Part shown: positions 1-8,358 of the stretch, in pieces
Layout of the letters: every line of letters starts with the position of its first letter
Position numbering within the stretch: position 1 is the first letter of the stretch
From: CAJJDF01 sp965655625
GTDB taxonomy: Bacteria; Bacteroidota; Bacteroidia; Flavobacteriales_D; CAJJDF01
Direction of reading: 5' to 3'
Assembly (NCBI GenBank): GCA_965655625.1
Contig: CBFHHA010000038.1
Coordinates: forward strand, 1-23,487
Length of the DNA stretch: 23,487 nucleotides
Translations under genes and position numbers: made by a program
The notes under the pieces: model-generated
What the model saw: the letters and a program-made list of their open reading frames with translations, nothing else
Databases searched by the model: none
What the model was told of the DNA's origin: nothing

Positions 1-321
1 CATTCCTCTACCTATTCTCGTGTTATAGCTATAATTTATTGTGGTTCTCAAGTTTTTTGAAAAGTCATTCAGTTGCACATTCACATCCTGGATTCCAATT
101 TCATGAAAATCACCATACTCCTTCCCCCAGGTTAATGTAGGCGAAAATGTGCGCAACAAACTTATGAAATTTGAGGCGTTCTTTTCAAAAACAAAATCAG
201 AATGGGTGAAGATTTTTACCGCCTTGAATTTGGGCGAAATAGTCTCTTGTTGTTGCGAAAAAGCGCAAGAAAACAGAATCAACATTCCCAATGTAGCACT
301 ATTTTTCTTCAGTAAACTCAT
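1..321 (-). CDS. Outer-membrane beta-barrel protein, N-terminal part (runs off left edge)
   Basis: The minus strand from the ATG at 321-319 is open for 107 codons to the window edge, so the C-terminal part is missing. The product begins MSLLKKNSATLGMLILFSCA, a classical signal peptide with likely cleavage after CAFSQ. The mature part resembles the neighbouring protein at 396-1022: both share an FSPxxxWGK segment followed by FHEI, then an aromatic-rich N-Y-S-x-N-Y/F stretch, as expected for alternating beta strands. The two genes are therefore tandem paralogues on the same strand, 74 bases apart. A TTG-N20-TAgtTTTa promoter candidate lies just upstream. The ligand or role is unknown; porin-like or OmpW-like barrel is the most that can be said. 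Confidence 0.75.
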   Translation of the reverse strand, partial: MSLLKKNSATLGMLILFSCAFSQQQETISPKFKAVKIFTHSDFVFEKNASNFISLLRTFSPTLTWGKEYGDFHEIGIQDVNVQLNDFSKNLRTTINYSYNTRIGRGM

Positions 322-340
322 TTTATTTTCTCAATTTGAT

Positions 341-371
341 TAAAACTAACTCTTAGAATATTGTTCACCAA
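341..371 (-). promoter_or_regulatory. Candidate Bacteroidota promoter for the left-edge barrel gene
   Basis: Read on the minus strand, TTG (371-369), a 20-base spacer and TAgtTTTa (348-341) match the Bacteroidota -33/-7 pattern with one mismatch in the TAnnTTTG element. It lies 20 bases before the ATG. Confidence 0.4.
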
Positions 372-395
372 GTAATTTAACTTTTTTAACAATTA

Positions 396-1022
396 CTAAA
401 ATCTTACAGTCGCTCCCACTTTCAGTGAGAGTGCCCTTGGCAATGCTTCAAAATCATTGAATGTAGAAGTTTGTTGATTTACAGGTATTGTTGGGTCTTG
501 CTCATTGGTTCGAATATTTTCGTAGGCACAAAATTTATAGGGTAAACTTAAATCTAGTAAAATGTTGTTTCTTAATTCGTAAGTTACCCTGGGAATAATA
601 ATCCCATGAAAACGCAAGTATTTTCCTGAAGAAGCAAACCCTTGTGCAGAATTTCTAAAAATCTCTGAGTAGTTACTCTGGAAACTTCCTCCGAGTCCTC
701 CTCCCACAAAAAACTGGAACTTGCTCACGCCCTCATCACTCATTCTATAATTGAAAGAATACTCTGCACCTGCGCTGTAATTTCTTGCTTGATTTCTACT
801 AAAAAAATTTATGGACAACAGTTGAATCTCATGAAAGTTTTCTCCCTTTCCCCAGGCAATTGCGGGCGAAAACACTCCCAATTCTATGGTACGAGTACCA
901 GCAGTTTGCCCTAATTCAAATTCGATATTTTTGTATAGTTTAAACTGAATGAATTTTCCGTTTTGACCGAAAGCTGCTTGCAACAACAAAGTGGTGAATA
1001 AGAGTAACAAGATTTTTTTCAT
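396..1022 (-). CDS. Exported outer-membrane beta-barrel protein
   Basis: A 208-residue protein with a clean signal peptide (MKKILLLLFTTLLLQAAFGQ, cleavage likely after FGQ) and no further hydrophobic helix. The remainder has alternating aromatic and hydrophobic residues typical of short beta strands, a glycine-rich turn (FFVGGGLGG near residues 104-112), and ends in KVGATVRF, a C-terminal phenylalanine beta-signal recognised by the BAM complex. About 200 residues fits an 8-strand barrel. It is related to the truncated protein at 1-321. On its own strand a TAtcTTTa -7-like box lies about 50 bases before the ATG, but no matching TTG was found. Function beyond an outer-membrane barrel cannot be assigned. 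Confidence 0.85.
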   Translation of the reverse strand: MKKILLLLFTTLLLQAAFGQNGKFIQFKLYKNIEFELGQTAGTRTIELGVFSPAIAWGKGENFHEIQLLSINFFSRNQARNYSAGAEYSFNYRMSDEGVSKFQFFVGGGLGGSFQSNYSEIFRNSAQGFASSGKYLRFHGIIIPRVTYELRNNILLDLSLPYKFCAYENIRTNEQDPTIPVNQQTSTFNDFEALPRALSLKVGATVRF

Positions 1023-1158
1023 AACACGAATGGTTTAATTAATCATTTAACTTAATAGTCTTTAAAGATATTGCAGAAAATCGAGATATACTTCTGTTTG
1101 ACCGATTTTCATTTCTAAATTAATTGACAATTTCCAAACCTATTTACATTTATCCCTT

Positions 1159-1166
1159 TATCTTTG
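1159..1166 (+). promoter_or_regulatory. TAnnTTTG -7 element for asnS
   Basis: TATCTTTG is an exact match to the Bacteroidota -7 consensus. No good TTG lies 19-21 bases upstream. It overlaps the TTG codon at 1164, which argues that this TTG is not the start of asnS: transcription would begin near 1173, leaving the GTG at 1197 as the plausible start. Confidence 0.5.
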
Positions 1167-1196
1167 TTTTCAAATTCAAAAAAAAGCACTATTTCT

Positions 1197-2630
1197 GTGA
1201 AAACAACAACTATAAAAGAAGCCTTAACGATTTCCTCGTTGATAGGAGAAAAAGTAACCATTTGTGGCTGGGTAAGAACTTTCAGAAGCAATCGATTTAT
1301 CGCCTTAAATGACGGATCCACGATTCATAATATTCAAGCGGTAGTGGAGTTTGAAGAAACAGAAGAGTCTGAATTAAAAAAAATAAATACGGGCGCAGCC
1401 ATCGAGGTTTCTGGAAACTTAGTAGAATCACAAGGAAAAGGACAGAAAGTAGAAATTCAAGTTACTGAATTCACTATTTTGGGAGAAGCTAATCCCGAAG
1501 AATATCCACTTCAGCCTAAGAAACACTCTTTGGAGTTTTTGAGAGAGAAGGCTCATTTGCGAATGAGAACCAATACATTTGGTGCAGTATTTAGATTGAG
1601 ACACGCCATGTCTTTTGCAATTCATCAATATTTTCACAACAAAGGTTTTTACCAAATGCACACACCCATAATTACGGGAAGTGATGCTGAGGGTGCTGGC
1701 GAAATGTTTCGTGTTACGACTTTGGACCTAGACAATATTCCAAAAGGAGAGGACAAAAAAACAGACACATCCAAAGATTTTTTTGGGAAAGAAACAAACC
1801 TAACTGTTTCTGGGCAATTGGAAGCTGAACTTGGTGCCTTGGCACTTGGTAAGGTTTATACATTTGGACCTACATTTAGAGCCGAAAACTCCAACACCAC
1901 GAGACACTTAGCGGAGTTTTGGATGATAGAGCCAGAAGTAGCTTTTGCCGATATTATCGACAACATGAATTTGGCCGAAGATTTCTTGCAGCATCTTGCA
2001 CAATATGCGATTGACAACTGCATGGATGACCTGGAATTCTTGAACGAAAGAGAAATTGCTGAAGACAAATTAAAGCCTCAGATTGAGAGAAATGAATTAA
2101 ACCTTATCGATCGGTTGAAATTTGTTACTGCTAATAACTTTGAACGAATTACGTACACCGAGGCGATTAAAATTCTAGAAAATTCAAAGCCTTACAAAAA
2201 GAAAAAATTCAATTACATGCCCGAATGGGGCAGTGACCTGCAGACTGAACACGAACGGTATTTGGTCGAAAAACATTTCAAAAAACCAGTTGTAATTTCG
2301 GATTATCCCGCGAGTTTCAAAGCGTTTTACATGCGACAAAACGAAGACGGAAAAACTGTTGCTGCCATGGATATTTTGTTTCCAGGTATCGGAGAAATTA
2401 TTGGAGGATCACAGCGAGAAGAAAGGCTTGATGTATTGAAAGAAAAATGCAAAGAATTCAATATTCCGGAAGAGCACGTTTGGTGGTACCTCGAAACGAG
2501 AAAGTTTGGAACTTGTGTGCATTCTGGATTCGGATTAGGATTTGAAAGACTTGTTATGTTTGTTACCGGTATGACAAACATTAGAGATGTAATTCCTTTC
2601 CCGAGAGCTCCGAAAAATGCGGATTTTTAA
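1197..2630 (+). CDS. asnS: Asparagine--tRNA ligase
   Basis: Class IIb aminoacyl-tRNA synthetase that charges tRNA-Asn with asparagine using ATP, in the cytoplasm. An N-terminal OB-fold anticodon-binding domain (about residues 1-110, with the typical GWVRTFR and ALNDGST segments) precedes the catalytic core. Motif 2 is FRAENSNTTRHLAEFW (about 226-241) and motif 3 is GFGLGFERL (from about 443), ending IPFPRAPKNADF. The start is set at GTG 1197, giving 477 residues, because no ATG is in frame upstream (a stop lies at 1125) and the TTG at 1164 sits inside a -7 promoter element. Using TTG would add 11 residues. Compared with the E. coli enzyme there is a short lysine/aspartate-rich insertion after the motif around nt 1740-1790. 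A strong terminator follows directly, so it is probably monocistronic. Confidence 0.95.
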   Translation: MKTTTIKEALTISSLIGEKVTICGWVRTFRSNRFIALNDGSTIHNIQAVVEFEETEESELKKINTGAAIEVSGNLVESQGKGQKVEIQVTEFTILGEANPEEYPLQPKKHSLEFLREKAHLRMRTNTFGAVFRLRHAMSFAIHQYFHNKGFYQMHTPIITGSDAEGAGEMFRVTTLDLDNIPKGEDKKTDTSKDFFGKETNLTVSGQLEAELGALALGKVYTFGPTFRAENSNTTRHLAEFWMIEPEVAFADIIDNMNLAEDFLQHLAQYAIDNCMDDLEFLNEREIAEDKLKPQIERNELNLIDRLKFVTANNFERITYTEAIKILENSKPYKKKKFNYMPEWGSDLQTEHERYLVEKHFKKPVVISDYPASFKAFYMRQNEDGKTVAAMDILFPGIGEIIGGSQREERLDVLKEKCKEFNIPEEHVWWYLETRKFGTCVHSGFGLGFERLVMFVTGMTNIRDVIPFPRAPKNADF

Positions 2631-2652
2631 TCCTAGGAAAAGAATCAAAAGT

Positions 2653-2686
2653 AAAACCTCTTTGAAATGTCAAGGGGGTTTTTTTG
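2653..2686 (+). terminator. Rho-independent terminator of asnS
   Basis: A 13-bp stem (2653-2665 with 2670-2682, including two G-U pairs), a four-base loop AATG and a run of T. On the minus strand the two G-U pairs become C-A mismatches, so it works mainly for asnS and less for the converging tamL. Confidence 0.85.
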
Positions 2687-2703
2687 TGCTCATGAGGCAG
2701 ATA

Positions 2704-5241
2704 TTAAAATGGATATCCAATTCCGATATTAATTTGAGGAGTGTACAAACCAGGTAAATTGGAAGAATTATTGAGAGAGTTTACAAAAGTATTGTATTCA
2801 TCCTTTGGCTGAAAAAACCATCTTTCTCCTTCTATCAAGCTCGGATTTTTTAGCGGATATGCAATATCCAGTCTTATCAAGAAAAAGCTCAAATCTACTC
2901 TTATTCCAAAACCGGCACCAATGGCGATTTCGCTTGCAAATTTGTTCACTTTGAAATCGGCACCCGGTCTCAGAGAGTCCTCATTCATCAACCAAATATT
3001 TCCTGCATCAACAAACAAGGCTCCGTCCAAAAAACCAAGTAAATCAAAACGATACTCCAAATTCCCTTCTATTAAGATCTCCCCTATTTTATCAAAAACG
3101 ATGGCTGAATCTCGAAAAGAACCAGGGCCAAGAGATCTTGCCTTCCAAGCTCTTGTTTTGTCTGTTCCTCCAGCAAAGAAACTTTTTTCAAAAGGCAATG
3201 CAGCGCTCAAGTTTCGCATGGGAACTCCTACACCTCCAAGTACTCTAAACACCAAACTACTTTTTTCGTTAATTCGATTGTAAACTCTCAAATCATGCTG
3301 AGTTTTTACATATTGAGCAAACTGTATCCCTAGTATTTTGTATGCATCAATTGCAGGGTCTTTTTCTTGATTGGTGAGTGTGTAGAATGTACTTAGCAAG
3401 TTTCCAGCGCTCTCCACCGAACCATCGTAATACAAGGTTGTTCTTTTCTTAGATTTAGCAGTGGGAGAATTGTACACAAACCGGTAACGAGCAGCCGAAA
3501 TAATGTGATTTTGAAAGCTCGCAGCCAACAGTTTATCATTCAAGCTGCTAATTCTATTCTCGAACTCTTCTGATTTTACAACCTCAACCGCACTAAATGC
3601 AATTGGCTCCAACAAATGAGAGAACTTTCCTTTCACGTTCCAAGAATATCCGTAAGACAATTCCTGAATTCCTCTTTCGAAATCTAATTGAATTACGTTC
3701 AGTCTTCGCTGATAATTTAGTGAAGCTGAAATAACCGTTTTGGTGTTACTTACAGTCTTGTACTTGTAGGTCGAAAAAAATAATAGTTTGGGAATAGTTA
3801 GCGAAACTTCTGGACCAAACTCAATTGTATTAAAAGCAGAAGAAACATCAGAAAACGACTGAAAATCGATAGGGATATTACTATTATCTGCAGTATTATC
3901 GTTTACAAACAAGGGTTGCGACTCCAAAGAACCCGAAAGACCAATATGAAATACTTCTGCTCCTCTAAACACGTTATTGTGATTAAACAGCAAAGATCCT
4001 TCAATTCCAAAATTACTTCCCGAGGTTGTTCCATTCCACTCTACCCTGGCATCCTTTCGCTTAGCTCCTTGCAACAAAACAGTCATTATCAATTCATGCC
4101 TGCCGCTTGATGTATCCAGTTCGGTGACAATATTTACCGTTTGGAACACACCTAGCGAGGTTAGTTTTCTAAAGGTTTGTTGCTGTCTTTGTTTGCTAAA
4201 AATATCTCCTGGTTTCAGAAATAAACAAGAATAAAACAAATTCGCATTGATGTCATTTTTTCCTTGAACCGAATAGTCTATTTTCTTGAACGAATAATCT
4301 GTCACTTGGGAGCTAAATGGATTTTGCACATACTGAAATTTAACTCGACCAATTCGAAACACTTTATGAGTGGATGCAGCTATCGAATCAGTTTTGGCAA
4401 CTTTCTCTTTGTATAAATCTATTCGCAAATTTATATCCACCCAGTTGCCATTTGAACTGCTACTATCCACATAAAACTTTATGTAATTTTTATTGAATAA
4501 ATAGAATCCATTGTTTTGTAAATAAGTAGCAAAACGTTCTCGTTCATCGTCCAATTTATCTACGTCAAATATCGACCCTACTTTCAATTTTGAAGTGGCC
4601 TCCAATTTTTTTATGTAAGTCAAAAGCAAGGAATCCTCCGAAGTAGTTTTTATCGATTTTATGCGAAAAGGATCTTCCACTTCCACGAGGTAACTTACAA
4701 TTGCTCTTTGTTTCTGTAGTCCCCAAAATCTTTTGTCGATGTAGTGAATCGAATCTTTTACGGAATTTGTAAAAAATCCTTTTCTAATCAGATAAATATG
4801 GATTTGATCTGCGGTTTTTCGGGACATAGATTCGCTTAATATCACCGGAGCCTCCCCTATCGAATACAGTATTTTCTCTCCAAAAGAGTCGAAATTTTCG
4901 CTCGTTTTTCTCGTAATAAGAGGTTTGTTCTTTTTGGCTTTTCGCTCATTCTTTCTGTCGATTCGTTTATTCTTTCTTTCTGTTTTTCGTTGCTCTCTCA
5001 CAGCTACTCTAGCAGAATCCATGGTATTGTGAAGCAATAAATGAAACTTTAGAACAGAAAAAATAGTTCTATTCGGCCTTTGCTTAATGACTGATTTCAA
5101 ATCGTCTTTATCTACTTGGTCACTGTTGGTAATTATTCTATTCTTGTTTAACAAGTATTGAGTATCGCTCAGCTTTTTGGTGTAACACGACCCAAGCAAA
5201 AACGACAGAATAAAAACAACTATGAAGGACTTATGTGACAA
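2704..5241 (-). CDS. tamL: TamL-type lipoprotein, Omp85/BamA superfamily outer-membrane assembly protein
   Basis: An 845-residue protein beginning with a lipoprotein signal peptide whose lipobox is LLGSC (lipidated Cys19). A very basic stretch follows (about 82-115, rich in RKxxRK). Then come POTRA-like repeats (about 120-380) and a C-terminal surface-antigen beta-barrel (about 400-845) ending INIGIGYPF with terminal phenylalanine. A lipidated TamA-like Omp85 protein is the Bacteroidota TamL variant, which works with TamB in outer-membrane protein or lipid assembly; that role is inferred from the family. No tamB neighbour is visible. The start is TTG at 5241: the codon before it in frame is a stop and there is no ATG before the signal peptide. 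It diverges from the operon at 5288 across 46 bases. Confidence 0.85.
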   Translation of the reverse strand: MSHKSFIVVFILSFLLGSCYTKKLSDTQYLLNKNRIITNSDQVDKDDLKSVIKQRPNRTIFSVLKFHLLLHNTMDSARVAVREQRKTERKNKRIDRKNERKAKKNKPLITRKTSENFDSFGEKILYSIGEAPVILSESMSRKTADQIHIYLIRKGFFTNSVKDSIHYIDKRFWGLQKQRAIVSYLVEVEDPFRIKSIKTTSEDSLLLTYIKKLEATSKLKVGSIFDVDKLDDERERFATYLQNNGFYLFNKNYIKFYVDSSSSNGNWVDINLRIDLYKEKVAKTDSIAASTHKVFRIGRVKFQYVQNPFSSQVTDYSFKKIDYSVQGKNDINANLFYSCLFLKPGDIFSKQRQQQTFRKLTSLGVFQTVNIVTELDTSSGRHELIMTVLLQGAKRKDARVEWNGTTSGSNFGIEGSLLFNHNNVFRGAEVFHIGLSGSLESQPLFVNDNTADNSNIPIDFQSFSDVSSAFNTIEFGPEVSLTIPKLLFFSTYKYKTVSNTKTVISASLNYQRRLNVIQLDFERGIQELSYGYSWNVKGKFSHLLEPIAFSAVEVVKSEEFENRISSLNDKLLAASFQNHIISAARYRFVYNSPTAKSKKRTTLYYDGSVESAGNLLSTFYTLTNQEKDPAIDAYKILGIQFAQYVKTQHDLRVYNRINEKSSLVFRVLGGVGVPMRNLSAALPFEKSFFAGGTDKTRAWKARSLGPGSFRDSAIVFDKIGEILIEGNLEYRFDLLGFLDGALFVDAGNIWLMNEDSLRPGADFKVNKFASEIAIGAGFGIRVDLSFFLIRLDIAYPLKNPSLIEGERWFFQPKDEYNTFVNSLNNSSNLPGLYTPQINIGIGYPF

Positions 5242-5279
5242 TTATCTGTTACTTTTATGACATAAAAATGGAAATGCTC

Positions 5280-5311
5280 CAAATATAATGCCTGAAATTA
5301 CGAAAAACCAA
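5280..5311 (-). promoter_or_regulatory. Candidate tamL promoter
   Basis: On the minus strand TTG (5311-5309), a 21-base spacer and TATATTTG (5287-5280), an exact TAnnTTTG match. Transcription would start about 30 bases before the tamL TTG start codon. The element overlaps the first codons of the divergent methyltransferase gene, so the two genes may interfere with each other. Confidence 0.55.
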
Positions 5312-6019
5312 CTGAAACACGTTCGATTACTGAAACAAAAAAAGCACAGAGTGCACTCTGGCCAATTCGTTGTGGAGGGTGAAAAAAATGTGGCTGAACT
5401 AGTTAATTCATCCTTGGAAATCGTAGAAATATTTGCCACAAAAGATTGGACTCCAAGCACACAAAACTTTCCTGTAATCACAGTAACGAGCAAAGAATTG
5501 TCGCAAATGAGCGGGCTAAGTACACCCAACAAAGTATTAGCGGTGGTAAAAATCCCCAAATCCTTATTTTCTTTAAGTAAATTAAAAGAAGGTGTCACTT
5601 TGGTTTTGAACGAAATAAACGACCCAGGAAACCTCGGTACAATCATCCGCACGGCAGATTGGTTCGGAATAAAGCATATTATCTGCTCGCCAAACTCGGT
5701 GGATTGCTTCAATCCTAAAGTGGTTCAATCTACCAAAGGATCCATTGCCCATGTAGAAATTCACTACCAGGATTTAAAACCGATTTTAAAAGAGTATAAT
5801 CATGCAATTTTTGCCGCAGATATGATTGGAGACAACTTGAGTAAAGAATTTCAATTCCCCAAAAATTGTCTAATTATGATGGGAAGCGAATCACACGGAA
5901 TACCCAGCGAACTGAACGAATACATTACAAACCGGGTAACGATACCAAAAATAGGAGAGGCAGAATCATTGAACGTAGCGATAGCAACTTCCATTATTCT
6001 GTACCACTGTAACTTATAA
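5288..6019 (+). CDS. SpoU/TrmH-family RNA 2'-O-methyltransferase
   Basis: A 243-residue SPOUT methyltransferase that uses S-adenosylmethionine to methylate ribose in rRNA or tRNA. The N-terminal part (about 1-95) looks like the substrate-binding L30e-like domain of RlmB/TrmH relatives. The three SpoU motifs are all present: motif 1 NEINDPGNLGTIIRTADW (about 106-124) with its Asn and Arg, motif 2 GSESHGI (about 199-205), and motif 3 IGEAESLNVAIATSI (about 221-236), where the knot binds the cofactor. The exact RNA target cannot be decided; 23S rRNA is most likely by family. First gene of an operon: the next gene starts 4 bases after its stop. Confidence 0.9.
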   Translation: MPEITKNQLKHVRLLKQKKHRVHSGQFVVEGEKNVAELVNSSLEIVEIFATKDWTPSTQNFPVITVTSKELSQMSGLSTPNKVLAVVKIPKSLFSLSKLKEGVTLVLNEINDPGNLGTIIRTADWFGIKHIICSPNSVDCFNPKVVQSTKGSIAHVEIHYQDLKPILKEYNHAIFAADMIGDNLSKEFQFPKNCLIMMGSESHGIPSELNEYITNRVTIPKIGEAESLNVAIATSIILYHCNL

Positions 6020-6023
6020 TAAC

Positions 6024-6350
6024 ATGACTTTAGAGCAAGCACAAAAAATTGTAGATGACTGGATAAATCAACATGGCGTTCGGTACTTTAATGAGCTAAC
6101 TAATTTGGCAATGTTAACTGAAGAAGTAGGAGAAGTAGCACGAATTATCTCGCGTGAGTACGGAGAACAATCCTATAAAAAAGAAGCAAAAAAATCAGAA
6201 TTGGGAGATGAATTGGCCGATGTGTTGTTTGTGATTCTTTGTTTGGCAAATCAAACTGGCATAAACTTGACGGATGCACTTGCCAAAAACCTTGAAAAAA
6301 AGACAAAAAGAGATTTAGATCGTCACAAAAACAATCCAAAACTGAGCTAA
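6024..6350 (+). CDS. MazG-like nucleotide pyrophosphohydrolase
   Basis: A 108-residue all-alpha NTP-PPase of the MazG superfamily. These hydrolyse nucleoside triphosphates to the monophosphate and pyrophosphate, often as house-cleaning of damaged nucleotides. The metal-binding signature is visible: EExxE at 33-37 (EEVGE) and ExxD at 63-66 (ELAD), inside a DELADVLFVIL helix. Single-domain length fits the short MazG-like proteins rather than the two-domain MazG. It starts 4 bases after the methyltransferase stop, and the next gene begins immediately at its own stop, so co-translation is likely. The preferred substrate is not known. Confidence 0.88.
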   Translation: MTLEQAQKIVDDWINQHGVRYFNELTNLAMLTEEVGEVARIISREYGEQSYKKEAKKSELGDELADVLFVILCLANQTGINLTDALAKNLEKKTKRDLDRHKNNPKLS

Positions 6351-6746
6351 ATGAGAGTTCTCTTTTTTTGTATTCTCTTGCTTCTATTTGCTTGCACCAA
6401 CCCCGTAGTTATTTCAACTAAAAACCCACTTAAGGATTTGGAAGAAGAACTTTCGGGAGTGTTATTAGGCAAACAAATTCCTTACTTAACAAAAAACATA
6501 GAGAACCCAGAAAATGACATTGAGATTTTTATGAACCATCACAAGCTCATAGCTTCAGAAATAGATATTTATTTCAAAAAGAATCATCAAGAAAGATTTC
6601 TACAGATTCAACATTATTACAATTCTCGGTTCCAATCCAATGAGAGAGACTCACTTTACGGGAGTTGGCAAACAGATTCAACTGAGTTTATTTTGTATAA
6701 AAACTCGGATAGTAGTATCTTGGTCAACATTTTTAAGAGAAATTAA
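6351..6746 (+). CDS. Small lipoprotein of unknown function
   Basis: A 131-residue protein with a lipoprotein signal peptide: a hydrophobic run followed by the lipobox LFAC (Cys15). The mature part is hydrophilic and predicted mainly helical, with several aromatic residues around 70-105, and no recognised domain. Its ATG directly follows the stop of the MazG-like gene and it ends 9 bases before efp. This places it in the same operon, but it does not suggest a function. It should be attached to a membrane facing the periplasm or the cell surface. Confidence 0.75.
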   Translation: MRVLFFCILLLLFACTNPVVISTKNPLKDLEEELSGVLLGKQIPYLTKNIENPENDIEIFMNHHKLIASEIDIYFKKNHQERFLQIQHYYNSRFQSNERDSLYGSWQTDSTEFILYKNSDSSILVNIFKRN

Positions 6747-6755
6747 ACCAAATTT

Positions 6756-7319
6756 ATGGCAAATACTTCAGACATCAGAAACGGGCTTTGTATCAGATTC
6801 AAGCACGATTTATTCAAAATTGTTGAATTTCAACACGTAAAACCGGGAAAAGGTCCTGCTTTTGTGAGAACAAAACTTAAGAGTCTAACGACAGGTAGAA
6901 CGCTGGACAATACTTTTTCGGCCGGTCACAAGATCGAAGACGTGCGAGTGGAAACAAGAAATTATCAGTTTTTATACAAAGATGATCAAGGTTTCCATTT
7001 TATGAATACGACTTCTTATGAGCAAATTATGTTGCAAGAAGCAATGATTGACAATCCTCAGTTTTTGGTAGATGGAGATTCTGCCACTATCGTATTTGAT
7101 GCTGAGCAAGAAACACCATTAACTTGCGAACTTCAGCCATATATTGATACTGAAATTAGCTACACCGAGCCAGGAGTAAAAGGAGATACTGCAACAAATA
7201 CCCTGAAACCGGCAACGATTACAACTGGAGCAGAAATTCGAGTTCCGCTATTCATCAATATTGGAGACAAAGTGAGAGTAGATACCAGAACTGGAGAATA
7301 CAAAGAAAGATTAAAATAA
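6756..7319 (+). CDS. efp: Translation elongation factor P
   Basis: A 187-residue EF-P, which binds between the P and E sites of the ribosome and relieves stalling at consecutive prolines. The three beta-barrel domains are recognisable: the KOW-like N-terminal domain with the loop VKPGKGPAFVRTKLK, the middle OB domain, and the C-terminal OB domain ending GDKVRVDTRTGEYKERLK, a standard EF-P ending. The tip residue that is post-translationally modified in many bacteria is a lysine here (Lys32, in PGKG). No epmA or epmB homologue is visible in the window. Last gene of the operon, followed by a terminator. Confidence 0.96.
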   Translation: MANTSDIRNGLCIRFKHDLFKIVEFQHVKPGKGPAFVRTKLKSLTTGRTLDNTFSAGHKIEDVRVETRNYQFLYKDDQGFHFMNTTSYEQIMLQEAMIDNPQFLVDGDSATIVFDAEQETPLTCELQPYIDTEISYTEPGVKGDTATNTLKPATITTGAEIRVPLFINIGDKVRVDTRTGEYKERLK

Positions 7320-7345
7320 GAGAGGAAACCTCAACAGCATTCCGG

Positions 7346-7383
7346 AACTCCCAGCTCACTAAATGAGTTGAGAGTTTTTTTTT
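7346..7383 (+). terminator. Terminator of the SpoU-MazG-lipoprotein-efp operon
   Basis: A 13-bp stem with one mismatch (7346-7358 with 7364-7376), loop CTAAA, then a run of nine T ending at 7383. Confidence 0.85.
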
Positions 7384-7442
7384 GTAATGAATTGTCAGTT
7401 AATCTGTCAAATAATTCAAAAATACATCTTGGCATAATAATT

Positions 7443-7448
7443 AAGGAG
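7443..7448 (+). promoter_or_regulatory. Shine-Dalgarno site AAGGAG for the rhomboid gene
   Basis: AAGGAG lies 7 bases before the GTG at 7456 and fixes that start. Such a site is unusual here: the other genes in the window lack one, as is common in Bacteroidota. Confidence 0.6.
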
Positions 7449-7455
7449 CAACAGT

Positions 7456-8205
7456 GTGAAAAAACAGGAATCAATATTTACCGGAATGGGAATCCCATTT
7501 ATTTTAGTTTTTCTTTTGTGGAGCATTCATTTCCTCAACCTCGAGTTTCCCGAACTAAAATTTACTTCTTACGGTGTATTTCCTCAAACAATCGAGGGGT
7601 TAAGAGGTATATTATTTTCTCCTTTTATTCACGACACTTCGGATTTTTCTCATATCATTGGCAACTCTATTCCACTTTTTGTCTTGAGTTGGCTATTCAT
7701 TTTATCTTACCGAAAATTATTTGCCCCGGTAGTTATTTTTATCTGGTTGTTCTCTGGATTGTGTGTGTGGCTAGCCGGCCGAGAATCATACCACATTGGA
7801 GCCAGCAGTGTAATTTATGGACTTGCCTACTTTTTATTCTTTGGGGGTGTATTTAGTAAAAACAAACGACAGATTGCAACCTCTCTTATTATTGCATTTT
7901 CATATGGCAGCATGGCTTGGGGTATTTTCCCTATCGAAGAGAGAATCTCCTGGGAAGGTCATTTATTTGGGTCTGTTTCGGGTATAATTATGGCTGTTTA
8001 TTATCGTCAAATGTATTTTTCGCCCGATACCTACAACTTACAAGTAAATCCCGCTTTTGAGGAATACGTAAATGAATACAACGAGCGTCTGAAACTGCAG
8101 GAAGAAGAAGAAACGCAGAGATCTCAATCAAACACCCATACCACCTCTGATAGGAGCTATAACGTGATTTTTGAATACAAAAAAAACGAGACTGAGGATA
8201 AGTAA
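7456..8205 (+). CDS. Rhomboid-family intramembrane serine protease
   Basis: A 249-residue polytopic membrane protein with about six hydrophobic segments in residues 10-185. It has the rhomboid signature HxxxN (His66, Asn70) in the second segment, the nucleophile motif GASS (Gly115, Ser117), and the catalytic partner His169 in EGHLFGSVSG. These residues form the Ser-His dyad that cuts transmembrane helices within the bilayer. The last residue of GxSx is Ser rather than the commonest Gly. The C-terminal ~60 residues are cytoplasmic and charged (a run of Glu, then Ser/Thr). The start is GTG, supported by the AAGGAG site. The substrate is unknown and the gene appears to stand alone. Confidence 0.88.
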   Translation: MKKQESIFTGMGIPFILVFLLWSIHFLNLEFPELKFTSYGVFPQTIEGLRGILFSPFIHDTSDFSHIIGNSIPLFVLSWLFILSYRKLFAPVVIFIWLFSGLCVWLAGRESYHIGASSVIYGLAYFLFFGGVFSKNKRQIATSLIIAFSYGSMAWGIFPIEERISWEGHLFGSVSGIIMAVYYRQMYFSPDTYNLQVNPAFEEYVNEYNERLKLQEEEETQRSQSNTHTTSDRSYNVIFEYKKNETEDK

Positions 8206-8285
8206 GGCATTAAAATGGTGTAATGAACTAGTGTAATGAGCTCCTACCAAAAACAAGATAACACTCAACAATTACAGTAGATGCA

Positions 8286-8316
8286 TAAAAAAAGGAACAA
8301 CCCTCAAGCCGTTCCT
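8286..8316 (-). terminator. Terminator of dnaN
   Basis: On the minus strand AGGAAC and GTTCCT form a 6-bp stem around a 12-base loop, followed by a run of T, about 45 bases after the dnaN stop. Confidence 0.65.
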
Positions 8317-8358
8317 ATTTTCTCTAATTCGTAGTATGCAAGCTCTTGTAAGAGACTT

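Noticed and set aside
366..392. Hairpin AGTAATT/AATTACT after the barrel gene at 396
   Set aside because: It is AT-only with no T run in the right place on the minus strand, so it is not convincing as a terminator.
1164..1196. TTG start for asnS, 11 residues upstream
   Set aside because: The TTG lies inside an exact TAnnTTTG promoter element, so the transcript would probably start after it. GTG 1197 was preferred, though this is not proven.
5242..5712. Open frame of 156 codons on the minus strand
   Set aside because: It is the antisense shadow of the SpoU methyltransferase gene and has no recognisable features.
7368..7856. Open frame of 162 codons on the plus strand
   Set aside because: It overlaps the rhomboid gene in another frame. 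The rhomboid frame has catalytic motifs and a ribosome site, while this one has no coherent protein features.
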